From positions 1 to 12,693 of the forward strand of contig DAOWHG010000091.1 of the NCBI GenBank assembly GCA_030641535.1: DNA of 12,693 nt. Reading direction: 5' to 3'. A model generated the notes under the pieces. It was not told the DNA's origin, searched no databases, and saw only the letters and a list, made by a program, of their open reading frames with translations. This document shows, piece after piece, positions 1 to 7,140 of this stretch; the stretch's first letter is position 1, and each line of letters begins with the position of its first letter. This stretch comes from Mycoplasmatota bacterium. GTDB taxonomy: Bacteria > Bacillota_I > Bacilli_A > Izemoplasmatales > Izemoplasmataceae. A program made the translations under genes and the position numbers.

Positions 1-145
1 TACTAGATGCCACAATGATAAACATCATATAAATCATATATGGTTCAACTTCAACATTAAACACATTTTCAATAAATGCTACTAAAATATAAAATATTAG
101 AAAGATAACGATAATTTTGAGAATTGTTTTTAGAAATCTAATCAT
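1..145 (-). CDS. Membrane protein of unknown function (N-terminal fragment, cut by window edge)
   Basis: An open frame of 48 codons starts with ATG at 145-143 and runs off the left edge. It begins MIRFLKTILKIIVIFLIFYI. There is a short basic N-terminus, then a hydrophobic segment at about residues 7-24 followed by an acidic stretch (ENVFNVEVEPY), and a second hydrophobic segment begins at about residue 37. This fits an inner-membrane protein with its N-terminus inside. The ATG overlaps the thrS stop as TAATG, and an AAAGGGA ribosome site lies just upstream within the end of thrS, so translation is probably coupled to thrS and the gene probably shares the T-box-controlled transcript. I do not recognise the family, and too little is present to assign a function. 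Confidence 0.6.
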   Translation of the reverse strand, partial: MIRFLKTILKIIVIFLIFYILVAFIENVFNVEVEPYMIYMMFIIVASS

Positions 146-2067
146 TATTTCCCTTTGTTAAATATTTCTTTTTTAACTAAATCAATAAACTCTTCTACAG
201 TTACTGTAACTTGTTCTTTTGATCCGAATTTACGGTAAGTTACTTGGTTACTATCAATTTCATTATCTCCAACAACAAGTTGATAAGGGATTTTCAATGT
301 TTGAGCGTCTCTTATTTTATATCCTAGTTTTTCTTCACGAAGATCAAGTTCACTTCTTAAGTCATGATCGATAAACAGATCATTTAATTTTTCAGCATAT
401 TCTTTATGAACATTTAATGATACCGGAATCAATTTAATTTGAATTGGAGCTAGCCAAGTTGGGAAAGCTCCTTTAAATTGTTCTAATAATATACTCATTA
501 AACGTTCCCAAGTAGATATTAGTCCACGGTGAATTACAACAGGGCGATGTTTTTCTCCGTCACTTCCGATGTAGTTTAAATCAAATCTATCTGGTAATAA
601 GAAATCTAATTGGACAGTCGACATTGTTATAACATGTCCCATTGCTGTGCGAACTTGAATATCAATTTTAGGACCATAAAAAGCTGCTTCACCCTTCATA
701 ACTGTATGTTCAATATTGTTCTCAGCAAGTAATTCAATAAGAATTTCTTCTGCTAAATCCCATAGTTCATCATTATCATGGAATTTATCTTTATTTTTAT
801 CTCTTAAAGCCAATTCTACATATTCAATTTCTAAATCTAAATCTGCGATTGCCTGTAAAATTAAATTATATGCATCTAAAACCTCTTTTTTTATTTGGTC
901 TTGTCTTACAAATAAATGAGCATCAGTTAGTGTCATTGCGCGTACTCTTTCAAGTCCGCTTAATGCACCGCTTGCTTCATAACGGTGTTGAGTAACAATT
1001 TCAGCATATCTGATTGGTAAATCACGGTAACTTCTTAAATCTGATTTATAAATTAACATATGATGAGGACAACTCATAGGGCGTAATACCCATTCTTCTC
1101 CATCTCTTTCCATTAATGGGAACATATTTTCTCTATAATGAGACCAGTGTCCACTGATTTCATATAATCTTTTAGTTCCAAGCATTGGTGTAGAGACATG
1201 TTGGTATCCTGCTTTTTTTTCAAGTTTATAAACATAATCTTCAAGTACTTTTCTAACAGTGTATCCGTTAGGAAGCCACATAGCAAGTCCTTGTCCTGCG
1301 TCATTACTTAATTCAAATATTTTTAATTCTCTACCTAATTTACGATGATCTCTTTCTTTTCTTTCAGCTAATACTACGAGATGTTTTTTAAGATCTTCTT
1401 CATTAAACCAAGCAGTTCCGTAAATTCTTTGAAGTTGTTCACGATTACTGTCCCCTCTCCAATAAGCACCTGCGAGTGATAACAGTTTGAAGAATCTAAT
1501 ATTCTTAGTACTTCCAATGTGTCCACCACGACATAAATCAGTAAATTCTCCTTGGTTATATAAACTAATTACTTCACCCTCGGGTAGATCAGAGATAAGT
1601 TCTATTTTGTATTTATCATCTTTAAAGAATTCGAGTGCTTCATCTTTAGGTAGTTCAGTTCTAGTTATCATTGTTTGTTCTTGAGAAATTCGTTTCATCA
1701 TTTTCTCGATTTTTGCTAAATCTTCTTCTCTAATTTGTTCTCCAGCATCGATATCATAATAAAAACCTTCTCTAATATTAGGTCCAACCCCAAACTTTGC
1801 ATTAGGATATAATCTCTTAACTGCTTGAGCCATTAGATGAGCAGCACTATGGTTTAGAACATCAAATGCAGCCTGATCTTTCTTAGTAATAATTGTGACA
1901 GAGGCATCTTCTAAAATCGGTCTATTAAGATCAAATAGTTCATCATTAACATATCCCGCAACACTTTGTTTTTTTAATCCTGAAGAAATACTAGAAGCTA
2001 TTTCTTCTATTGATACCCCTTCATTAAATTCTTTAACTGATCCGTCAGGAAATTTAATATTAATCAT
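145..2067 (-). CDS. thrS: Threonyl-tRNA synthetase
   Basis: ThrRS charges tRNA-Thr with threonine in the cytoplasm and edits mischarged Ser-tRNA-Thr. At 640 residues it has the usual full length. The TGS domain is residues 1-62. The editing domain follows, with H73xxxH77 and C179xxxH183 (CRGGH), the known zinc-type editing residues. The class II catalytic core is at about 245-535: motif 2 lies around R353-E364, the zinc ligands are C333 (SCPHH), H384 (DAHLF) and H513, and motif 3 carries HRGLISTWERL with R522. The anticodon-binding domain is about 540-640. The ATG overlaps the TGA of the upstream mazG-like gene (ATGA) and is preceded by GAGGG. The gene is the second in a transcript controlled by a T-box. 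Nothing is truncated, and no key residue is missing. Confidence 0.97.
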   Translation of the reverse strand: MINIKFPDGSVKEFNEGVSIEEIASSISSGLKKQSVAGYVNDELFDLNRPILEDASVTIITKKDQAAFDVLNHSAAHLMAQAVKRLYPNAKFGVGPNIREGFYYDIDAGEQIREEDLAKIEKMMKRISQEQTMITRTELPKDEALEFFKDDKYKIELISDLPEGEVISLYNQGEFTDLCRGGHIGSTKNIRFFKLLSLAGAYWRGDSNREQLQRIYGTAWFNEEDLKKHLVVLAERKERDHRKLGRELKIFELSNDAGQGLAMWLPNGYTVRKVLEDYVYKLEKKAGYQHVSTPMLGTKRLYEISGHWSHYRENMFPLMERDGEEWVLRPMSCPHHMLIYKSDLRSYRDLPIRYAEIVTQHRYEASGALSGLERVRAMTLTDAHLFVRQDQIKKEVLDAYNLILQAIADLDLEIEYVELALRDKNKDKFHDNDELWDLAEEILIELLAENNIEHTVMKGEAAFYGPKIDIQVRTAMGHVITMSTVQLDFLLPDRFDLNYIGSDGEKHRPVVIHRGLISTWERLMSILLEQFKGAFPTWLAPIQIKLIPVSLNVHKEYAEKLNDLFIDHDLRSELDLREEKLGYKIRDAQTLKIPYQLVVGDNEIDSNQVTYRKFGSKEQVTVTVEEFIDLVKKEIFNKGK

Positions 2068-2375
2068 AATTTGCCCTCTTTTCTATGATATTTTATTTCG
2101 TTTATTGCATCTTTTTCAATAATTGCTTCTACTAAATCAATATCATAAATATTTGCCATATGATTTACAAAATGTAATATATCATATAATTCATATTTGA
2201 TTTTATCTTTACGTGATTTGGTTAATCCCTCAAGTGATTCTTTACGAACTTCAACCGCTAGTTCGCCAACCTCTTCAACTAATTTTAACATAACTTGCAT
2301 TTTATAATTAGGCTTAAAATCAATTTCTTTAATATGTGACTGTAATTCATGTACTGTCATTTTTTTGTTTAACAT
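2064..2375 (-). CDS. MazG-like nucleotide pyrophosphohydrolase
   Basis: This is a small all-alpha protein of 103 residues, the size of a single MazG-type domain. It shows the family's two metal-binding motifs: EEVGE at 34-38 (EExxE) and ELYD at 62-65 (ExxD). Both lie in helices, and a charged lysine/arginine-rich stretch separates them. Proteins of this superfamily hydrolyse NTPs or dNTPs to the monophosphate and pyrophosphate, often as nucleotide-pool cleaners; the actual substrate here is unknown. AAGGAGAG lies at 2381-2388, correctly placed for the ATG at 2375. The gene sits directly after the T-box terminator and overlaps thrS by ATGA, so it is co-transcribed and translationally coupled with thrS and should respond to threonine starvation. 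The family call is firm; the reason for the pairing with thrS is not known to me. Confidence 0.85.
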   Translation of the reverse strand: MLNKKMTVHELQSHIKEIDFKPNYKMQVMLKLVEEVGELAVEVRKESLEGLTKSRKDKIKYELYDILHFVNHMANIYDIDLVEAIIEKDAINEIKYHRKEGKL

Positions 2376-2393
2376 AATATCTCTCCTTAAAAT

Positions 2394-2422
2394 AAAAAAA
2401 AATCGCCCTATAATAAGGGCGA
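2394..2422 (-). terminator. T-box attenuator terminator
   Basis: The stem TCGCCCT/AGGGCGA (2416-2422 with 2403-2409) has a six-base AT loop and is followed on the minus strand by nine T residues (2402-2394). Formation competes with the antiterminator, which uses the CGCCCTT half of the same stem. Uncharged tRNA-Thr binding should disfavour it and let transcription continue into the mazG-like gene and thrS. Confidence 0.93.
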
Positions 2423-2607
2423 ATTAATATCCGCGGTACCACCTTAGTTCTAGATAAATCTAGCACTCAAAACTGTAACGAAGTTAACGGGGATCTCTTT
2501 CGAGCCCTACTCAAAGGGAGTAATTAACAAGTTATACTAGTAGCTCTCACTGTCCTACTTCGCTTTTAATATAATAATCGTTAATTTTGTCCTTATCACT
2601 GTATTTA
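2394..2607 (-). promoter_or_regulatory. T-box riboswitch leader, threonine-responsive
   Basis: The T-box core GGTGGTACCGCGG is exact at 2443-2431, with the UGGU bulge that pairs with tRNA NCCA. Its antiterminator uses AAGG (2445-2442) with CCTT (2418-2415) and GCG (2434-2432) with CGC (2421-2419). This excludes the terminator hairpin at 2403-2422. Stem III is CTAGA/TCTAG at 2450-2463. Stem I has a lower helix of 2580-2586 with 2522-2528, and a distal hairpin AGTAG/CTACT (2555-2559 with 2539-2543). AGCGA at 2560-2564 lies at the usual AG-bulge position. An ACU threonine codon at 2532-2530 lies in the internal loop next to the lower helix on the 3' side, where a specifier is expected. A second ACU lies at 2521-2519. 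The T-box call is certain and the amino acid is inferred from thrS; the exact specifier is my folding by eye. Confidence 0.95.
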
Positions 2608-2613
2608 AATATT

Positions 2614-2641
2614 ATTATAATATAATTAACGATATTGTCAA
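2614..2641 (-). promoter_or_regulatory. Sigma-A promoter of the mazG-like-thrS unit
   Basis: A perfect -35 TTGACA (2641-2636) and a perfect -10 TATAAT (2619-2614) are separated by 16 bases. The expected start is near 2607, just before stem I of the T-box. The -35 begins seven bases after the dnaI stop codon. The ten-base arms of an AT-only inverted repeat (2618-2627 and 2641-2650) flank the -35 element. Confidence 0.85.
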
Positions 2642-2647
2642 ATTATA

Positions 2648-3526
2648 TTACATTTTGATTTCTTCAGTTAAAGAAATAATTCTTGAAACAATTCGGTAAG
2701 CTTTCATTTGTTCTGCTTTTTGAGAATTGTCTACCATATAAGCAGCAAGTTCTTTACGAGAAACATTCGATGAGAAGAAAGTTGGTTTTTCATCTAACAA
2801 ACGATATTGTAATATCGGTCCAAGAATTTCATCTCTTACCCAAGCACTTTTTCCTTCTCCACCAATATCATCAAGCATTAAAACGTCTATTTGTTTAAGC
2901 TTATTAATTAATGGCTCAAGTCCACCAGTACTAATTGAAGACTTAAATTCTCTTACTAAATCAGGATAATAAGCTATAACTACACTATATTCTTTCTTTA
3001 TAAGTTCATTAGCGAGGGACGCTAATGTGTATGTTTTACCTTTTTTATATTCTCCCCAAATATATAATCCTAAAATCTTTTCTCCCATTGGGAATAATCT
3101 TAAGAAAGACATCATATATTTATAAATTTCTTTTCGAGGGTCTGTATTTGTTTTATAGTCTTCAAGAGTTGCCTCATGAATCATTTTAGGCATATACATT
3201 GCATTAATTAAATCATCTTTCTTTGTTTGAAGATTTCTATGAACTGAATACTTACATTCTCTATGATAGGTTTTTATCCTTCCATTCTCGTATGTTAATC
3301 TTGGCTCAAGACCAATAGTGTCTTGTTGACAATCGTTTAATCCACTACATTCAATACATTTATCTTTTTCAACTTTAAAAGATAATAAATTTGAAAGATA
3401 TTCTTCAATCACCATACTGTTTAGATCATTCTCAATAAAGAAGTTACTTAAGACAGGATCTTGAAAAAGACCTTCAATTAGCTCTTCATTATTCACATCA
3501 CTATTACCATAATTTAGTTTTTCCAT
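2648..3526 (-). CDS. dnaI: Primosomal protein DnaI, replicative helicase loader
   Basis: DnaI is the AAA+ ATPase that loads the replicative helicase (DnaC in Bacillus) on DNA at oriC and at restarted forks, working with DnaB and DnaD. At 292 residues it is close to the usual length of about 310. The N-terminal helicase-binding domain has a zinc site: C57xxC60, C66, H88 and C91. The AAA+ domain follows, with Walker A GEYKKGKT at 158-165, Walker B VLMLDD ending at D219-D220, a sensor-1 segment FFSSN at 250-254, and a late arginine pair at R278 and R282. The start codon is ATG at 3526, with AGGTGA at 3536-3531 overlapping the dnaB stop. It follows dnaB by eight bases and is the last gene of its operon. 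I see no GC-rich terminator after it. Confidence 0.93.
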   Translation of the reverse strand: MEKLNYGNSDVNNEELIEGLFQDPVLSNFFIENDLNSMVIEEYLSNLLSFKVEKDKCIECSGLNDCQQDTIGLEPRLTYENGRIKTYHRECKYSVHRNLQTKKDDLINAMYMPKMIHEATLEDYKTNTDPRKEIYKYMMSFLRLFPMGEKILGLYIWGEYKKGKTYTLASLANELIKKEYSVVIAYYPDLVREFKSSISTGGLEPLINKLKQIDVLMLDDIGGEGKSAWVRDEILGPILQYRLLDEKPTFFSSNVSRKELAAYMVDNSQKAEQMKAYRIVSRIISLTEEIKM

Positions 3527-3534
3527 ATTATCAC

Positions 3535-4728
3535 CTATAAATTCTTAATGTAGTCATCAAGCCAATCTGATTCGATATCTTTAGGTAGTAAATTCTTTTG
3601 GCTGATGGATTTTTTTGTTTTATATTTACTTCTTGATTTAATATAATCAATTGCTTCTTCAATAGTTTTTAGATCTCTTCTTTGCCAATCAACTGCGATT
3701 TTTTCAAAATAATTATACGATGGGAAACTATCAGTATTTCCAATTACAAAAACAATTAGAAAATTGATTAAGTCAGCTGATAAATCAGATTTCTCGAGTA
3801 ATTGTTCAATTACTTTCAATTCCACTGTTGCTGGCTTAGTTCCAAATAAATCTTCTAAGATATTTAATGGTGATGAAGATTTACAAATTTTGATTACGTT
3901 CTTACTTGAACTATCAACATTTAAAGACTTATTTTTTTCATTTAATTTAATGTCATCAGATCTTTTTTCAAATTTAAACCAATAACCAGCTCTTTTTGAT
4001 AATTCATCTAAATTTACGCCTTTATCTTTTCCAACAGCGTCCATGAATACCTTTTGCATCGTAAATTCGTCAAGATTATAAACATAAGATAATCTTGATA
4101 TTTTTTCTCTTACTCTTGAAGTTATTTTCCGATGATCAACAAAATTCTTAGACAATCCTTCGAAGAATATTTCAAAATCAAAATCATGATTTATTGTTAT
4201 TTTTGATTTTGATCTATTGATAAATAATTCATCAGTTTCTATTGAACCTGGAATGGACTCAAATACTTCATCAAAAGTAGTTGTAATATTTTTGTATCCT
4301 GCTTTTTCAATACTACTTATTCTAAACAGACTTATAATTTCATCGAAATTTGCTTTTCCAATTGCAGCTAGTAAATAAGCTCCCAAACTGCCGTCTTTTA
4401 TAAATTCATCCGCAGTTAATGGTGCCTTTAATTCATATAATAGTAAATCTTCATTTTGATAAACTACAAGTAATCCAATAGCTTCTAGTTTCTTTCTAAT
4501 ACTAATAAATGAAGATGGAGATATATTTATTAAATCAAATAATTTTGAATGATGATACTCTGGTGTTTTTAACCTTGATCGATCAATTAAAGACCATAAT
4601 GATAAATATAGACTGAAAGCTTGACATCCAATAAGTGGTTGATAAAGTAGCGTAACAACGTTACGCTCATCTATATCAATATTTTGATAAGTTATTAACT
4701 TAAATTTATCTAGTTTATCAACCTTCAC
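3535..4728 (-). CDS. dnaB: Replication initiation and membrane attachment protein DnaB (DnaB/DnaD family)
   Basis: This is the Gram-positive DnaB, a helicase co-loader and not the E. coli helicase of the same name. It helps recruit helicase and loader to oriC, and in Bacillus it is membrane-associated. It has 397 residues, against roughly 470 in Bacillus subtilis. The N-terminal winged-helix region carries the typical LLYQPLIGCQAFSLYLSLW at about 27-45. A linker rich in Ser/Lys/Asn at about 255-290 precedes the C-terminal DnaB/DnaD domain, which shows the DNA-binding signature Y340xxxI344xxxW348. The start is GTG at 4728: no in-frame ATG is near, and AGGAGG at 4742-4737 is well spaced. The ribosome site overlaps the TAG stop of the upstream gene. 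Immediate coupling to dnaI supports the call. Confidence 0.9.
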   Translation of the reverse strand: MKVDKLDKFKLITYQNIDIDERNVVTLLYQPLIGCQAFSLYLSLWSLIDRSRLKTPEYHHSKLFDLINISPSSFISIRKKLEAIGLLVVYQNEDLLLYELKAPLTADEFIKDGSLGAYLLAAIGKANFDEIISLFRISSIEKAGYKNITTTFDEVFESIPGSIETDELFINRSKSKITINHDFDFEIFFEGLSKNFVDHRKITSRVREKISRLSYVYNLDEFTMQKVFMDAVGKDKGVNLDELSKRAGYWFKFEKRSDDIKLNEKNKSLNVDSSSKNVIKICKSSSPLNILEDLFGTKPATVELKVIEQLLEKSDLSADLINFLIVFVIGNTDSFPSYNYFEKIAVDWQRRDLKTIEEAIDYIKSRSKYKTKKSISQKNLLPKDIESDWLDDYIKNL

Positions 4729-4740
4729 TTTATGGTCCTC

Positions 4741-5106
4741 CTATGGGTGCAAACCTATTCCTTTAAACTGTTCTTTTTGGTTTAAAAAAGTATATAGGTT
4801 TTCAATAACTCTTTGGGGCTTATTAAGTCCTAATATTTTATATGTTTGAACTTTTATGTTTACTGATGTTTCAAGTGAGTTAACTTGTAACAAAGTAATA
4901 ATTAGATGAAATTTTGTTGTTTGAATAAAAATTTCTCCGTGTTGATCATCAATGTTATTAACGATATAATCTTTTTCATTTGCATAATCAATTATTGTGT
5001 TTTTTAGTTTATTATAGCTTGTTCTATAGTATCTTGTTCGTAGATTTCTATTCGTATGTTTTTCATTTGTTTCAGCATTGTTACTTATATAATCCATTAA
5101 TCCCAT
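4741..5106 (-). CDS. Conserved-looking cytoplasmic protein of unknown function (121 aa)
   Basis: The protein has 121 residues with no signal peptide or membrane segment. The N-terminal 30 residues are polar, with an RTRYYRTSYNK stretch at about 23-33. After that comes an alternating pattern that suggests helix (34-44), then a beta sheet (EIFIQTT about 58-64, FHLIITLLQVN about 66-76, TSVNIKVQTYK about 80-90), then a C-terminal helix (95-109) and FKGIGLHP at the end. It may belong to the short uncharacterised cytosolic proteins of Bacillales, but I cannot name the family. It overlaps the end of coaE by ten bases, and its stop overlaps the dnaB ribosome site, so it is translated in one operon with both. 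The start at 5106 is chosen over M4 (TAATG with the coaE stop) because AGAGGTG is five bases from the first ATG. Confidence 0.75.
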   Translation of the reverse strand: MGLMDYISNNAETNEKHTNRNLRTRYYRTSYNKLKNTIIDYANEKDYIVNNIDDQHGEIFIQTTKFHLIITLLQVNSLETSVNIKVQTYKILGLNKPQRVIENLYTFLNQKEQFKGIGLHP

Positions 5107-5705
5107 TCTAACACCTCTATTTGTTTTAATACTTCATTAAATTCTTTTCTAGTATTTAAAATTGAAGTAGAGTTATCAATAACGTAATCAGCCAAATCAA
5201 CTTTTCTGTTTAAAGGAATTTGTGAACTAATTTTTAATTCAGCATACTCTTTATCTATTCTTTCTCTTTCCATTAGTCTTTCTTTTTGTTTTTTGAACGT
5301 TGTATATACAACTACTGTTTTATCAACTAAGTCAATAAATCCAGTTTCAAAAAGTAATGGTACATCAAGCACTATTATTTTAGTACCTAATTCTTTGTGT
5401 TTTTGAATTTCAGTTCTTACAATTGATTCAACTCTAGGATGAACAATTTCATTTAATGTGTTTCTTCTTTGAGGATTACCAAACACAATTGTTGCTAGTT
5501 TCTTTCGATTTATTTCATCATTAGTTAAAAGGATACTTCTTGAGAATGAACTTACTACTTCTTCATACCCCTCAGTACCTTTTTTTAATAATTCACGAGC
5601 TATCTTATCTGTTTCAATAACTGGTATATCAACACTTTGAAACATTTTAGTAACAGTTGATTTCCCCGTTGCTATACCACCTGTTAATCCAACAATTAGA
5701 GTCAT
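5097..5705 (-). CDS. coaE: Dephospho-CoA kinase
   Basis: CoaE phosphorylates the 3'-hydroxyl of dephospho-CoA, the last step of coenzyme A synthesis. At 202 residues it has the standard length. The P-loop GGIATGKS is at 9-16, followed by the TDKIAR segment with D33 (the family's DAD-type substrate motif), HPRV at 89-92 and VLDVPLLFETG at 112-122. The lid region follows with RLMERE at 143-148, and the late Q162-N166-K168 ... ADYVIDN at 172-178 is typical of the family. The start ATG at 5705 has a perfect AGGAGGT site. It opens the coaE-121aa-dnaB-dnaI unit and is separated from mutM by a terminator and a probable extended -10 promoter. CoaX, a pantothenate-type ECF subunit and acpP lie a few kilobases upstream. 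Confidence 0.95.
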   Translation of the reverse strand: MTLIVGLTGGIATGKSTVTKMFQSVDIPVIETDKIARELLKKGTEGYEEVVSSFSRSILLTNDEINRKKLATIVFGNPQRRNTLNEIVHPRVESIVRTEIQKHKELGTKIIVLDVPLLFETGFIDLVDKTVVVYTTFKKQKERLMERERIDKEYAELKISSQIPLNRKVDLADYVIDNSTSILNTRKEFNEVLKQIEVLEWD

Positions 5706-5755
5706 ATTTATACCTCCTAGAAAAAGGATAATTAAGCAATTATACCTTTTAGAAA

Positions 5756-5764
5756 ATTATACCA
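5756..5764 (-). promoter_or_regulatory. Candidate extended -10 promoter for the coaE-dnaB-dnaI unit
   Basis: TGGTATAAT on the minus strand is an exact extended -10 (TGn-TATAAT), about 50 bases upstream of the coaE start and just past the mutM terminator. The -35 region at 17 bases is only a weak match (TTTTTA). A second TATAAT at 5744-5739 has no convincing -35. A promoter is needed here because the preceding terminator should separate coaE from mutM. Confidence 0.55.
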
Positions 5765-5779
5765 TAACTTAAGGAAAGT

Positions 5780-5804
5780 AAAAAGAAGTGAATCACTTCT
5801 TTTT
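5780..5804 (-). terminator. Intrinsic terminator after mutM
   Basis: The stem AAAAAGAAGTG/CACTTCTTTTT has 11 bp and a three-base loop, and begins six bases after the mutM stop. The T-run is part of the stem, and the sequence is symmetric, so it could act in either direction. It ends the polA-mutM unit. Confidence 0.8.
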
Positions 5805-5810
5805 GTAATT

Positions 5811-6632
5811 TCATTTCTGACAATTTGGACAATAGTAAGTTCCCCTGCCGTTGACTCTTATCTTTTCAATAATTGTATTACAAATCGGACATGGTTCACC
5901 TATTTTTGTATGAACATTGAGTTCATTTTGAAATCTTCCTGTAACTCCTAAACTTGAAGTGTAACTTCTAATTGTAGTTCCCCCTAAAAGTATCGCTTTA
6001 TTTAGGACTTTGACAGAATTATCAATAATCTTTTGAAAATCATTATTTGATAGTTTCGAAGCTTTTTTCTCTGGATTCAACTTTGATAGAAAAAGAACTT
6101 CATCGACATATATATTGCCTAGACCAGTAAAAATCTGTTGATTTAGTAGGCATGTTTTAATAGCTACTTCTTTTTTTGAAAGTTTATCTTTTAAATAGGC
6201 TACTTTCATCAAAGGATCAAATGGTTCAAGCCCTAACTTCTTAAGAGGATTTGTAGTATATATTTCATTTAGATAACGTAAATCCATCGTTCCAAATTTA
6301 CGAACATCATGATATCTTAACGAAGTTCCATCTGTGAAATTGAAAACAATATGTTCGTGTTTTTCAATACTCTCAGATTGATCTTTAATGAAATATTTTC
6401 CTTCCATTCTTAAATGAGATATTAAAGCAATATCATCAAAGATAAAGATAAGATATTTTCCTTGTCTATTTATATCTTTTAAGGTTTTTCCAACTAATTT
6501 TGATGTAAAATCAGATAAATTAGGTTCTTTAATTATTTTCGAATAATAAACATCAATACTTTCAATGGTGCGATTAAGTATTAAGTTTCTTAATGTCTTG
6601 CGTACCGTTTCTACTTCTGGTAACTCAGGCAT
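5811..6632 (-). CDS. mutM: Formamidopyrimidine-DNA glycosylase (Fpg)
   Basis: MutM removes 8-oxoguanine and formamidopyrimidines from DNA and cuts the resulting abasic site (base excision repair). At 273 residues it has full length. The N-terminus after the initiator Met is PELPEVE, giving the catalytic P2 and E3. The conserved K59 (RQGKY), the void-filling M76 and R111 (VRKFG) are present, as is N173 (GLGNIY) of the helix-two-turns-helix. The C-terminal zinc finger is CPIC (248-251) with CPNC (268-271), and R263 lies in NGRGTYYC. The P2/E3 chemistry fixes the start at 6632, with GGAGG upstream. The gene follows the nitroreductase gene by two bases and its ribosome site lies in that gene's end. 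It is last in the polA unit, ahead of the terminator at 5780-5804. Confidence 0.96.
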   Translation of the reverse strand: MPELPEVETVRKTLRNLILNRTIESIDVYYSKIIKEPNLSDFTSKLVGKTLKDINRQGKYLIFIFDDIALISHLRMEGKYFIKDQSESIEKHEHIVFNFTDGTSLRYHDVRKFGTMDLRYLNEIYTTNPLKKLGLEPFDPLMKVAYLKDKLSKKEVAIKTCLLNQQIFTGLGNIYVDEVLFLSKLNPEKKASKLSNNDFQKIIDNSVKVLNKAILLGGTTIRSYTSSLGVTGRFQNELNVHTKIGEPCPICNTIIEKIRVNGRGTYYCPNCQK

Positions 6633-6634
6633 AT

Positions 6635-7138
6635 TTAATCCTCCAGTTTATTATAATGAACCCTTGATTCGTCATATCTGATTCTGGTTTCTTTATCATA
6701 TTTTGGATATCCAAGAGCGATCATTGAGAATGCATGAATACCATTCTTTATATTCAATACTTTTTCAACATGGTTAAATCTTTCTTCAAGTGGATATACT
6801 CCTATCCAAACACTACCAAGTCCTAGATTTGTTGCTTCTAGTAAGATGTTTTCTGTGGCTGCGCTCATATCTTGAATCGCAAAGTGAGGAGATGCGTCAG
6901 TAGGAATTAACAAAGGAACAATCGCTACATTAACATCTTTTAACATCCAAGCTCCTGAACTGGCTAAAGACAATTCGTCTAGTAGTTCTCTATCATCAAC
7001 AACAATGAATTTCCATGGTTGTTGATTATGAGCTGATGGTGCTTGCATCGCAGCTTTTAATAATTTGGTTATAAGTTCTTTTTCAACTACTTTGTCGGTA
7101 AATTTTCTAATGCTTTTTCTTTTTAATAATAAACTCAT
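6635..7138 (-). CDS. Nitroreductase-family FMN oxidoreductase
   Basis: This is a cytoplasmic flavoprotein of the nitroreductase superfamily, using NAD(P)H and FMN; its physiological substrate cannot be read from the sequence. With the start chosen it has 167 residues, as in the short nitroreductase group. The N-terminal FMN-phosphate motif is RKSIRKF at 7-13, followed by APSAHNQQPWKF at 33-44 and the late GLGSVWIG at 106-113, all diagnostic. An in-frame ATG at 7177 exists, but its extra 13 residues (MSCSGTCQSGG..) come from the overlapping end of the upstream gene and do not look like this family. GGAGG at 7145-7149 is seven bases from the ATG at 7138 and only one base from the ATG at 7144, so 7138 is preferred. 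It lies between the CDF gene and mutM in one operon. Confidence 0.88.
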   Translation of the reverse strand: MSLLLKRKSIRKFTDKVVEKELITKLLKAAMQAPSAHNQQPWKFIVVDDRELLDELSLASSGAWMLKDVNVAIVPLLIPTDASPHFAIQDMSAATENILLEATNLGLGSVWIGVYPLEERFNHVEKVLNIKNGIHAFSMIALGYPKYDKETRIRYDESRVHYNKLED

Positions 7139-7140
7139 TT

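Noticed and set aside
716..919. Plus-strand open frames inside thrS, dnaI, dnaB, polA and acpP (for example 716-919, 1487-1684, 2683-2898, 3764-3985, 8025-8225, 8471-8656, 10763-11032)
   Set aside because: They lie opposite well-supported genes, have low-complexity Ser/Leu/Phe-rich products typical of antisense reading of AT-rich genes, and have no convincing ribosome sites or family motifs.
1113..1304. A 63-residue minus-strand frame within thrS
   Set aside because: It is a shifted frame of the thrS catalytic core, which is intact in its own frame.
2618..2650. AT-only inverted repeat as a terminator for dnaI
   Set aside because: The arms contain no G-C pair, the 13-base loop is long, and no T-run follows on the minus strand; it is kept only as a possible operator.
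5095..5097. Alternative start M4 of the 121-residue protein, overlapping the coaE stop as TAATG
   Set aside because: The AGAGGTG site is 14 bases away, too far, and is well placed for the first ATG at 5106.
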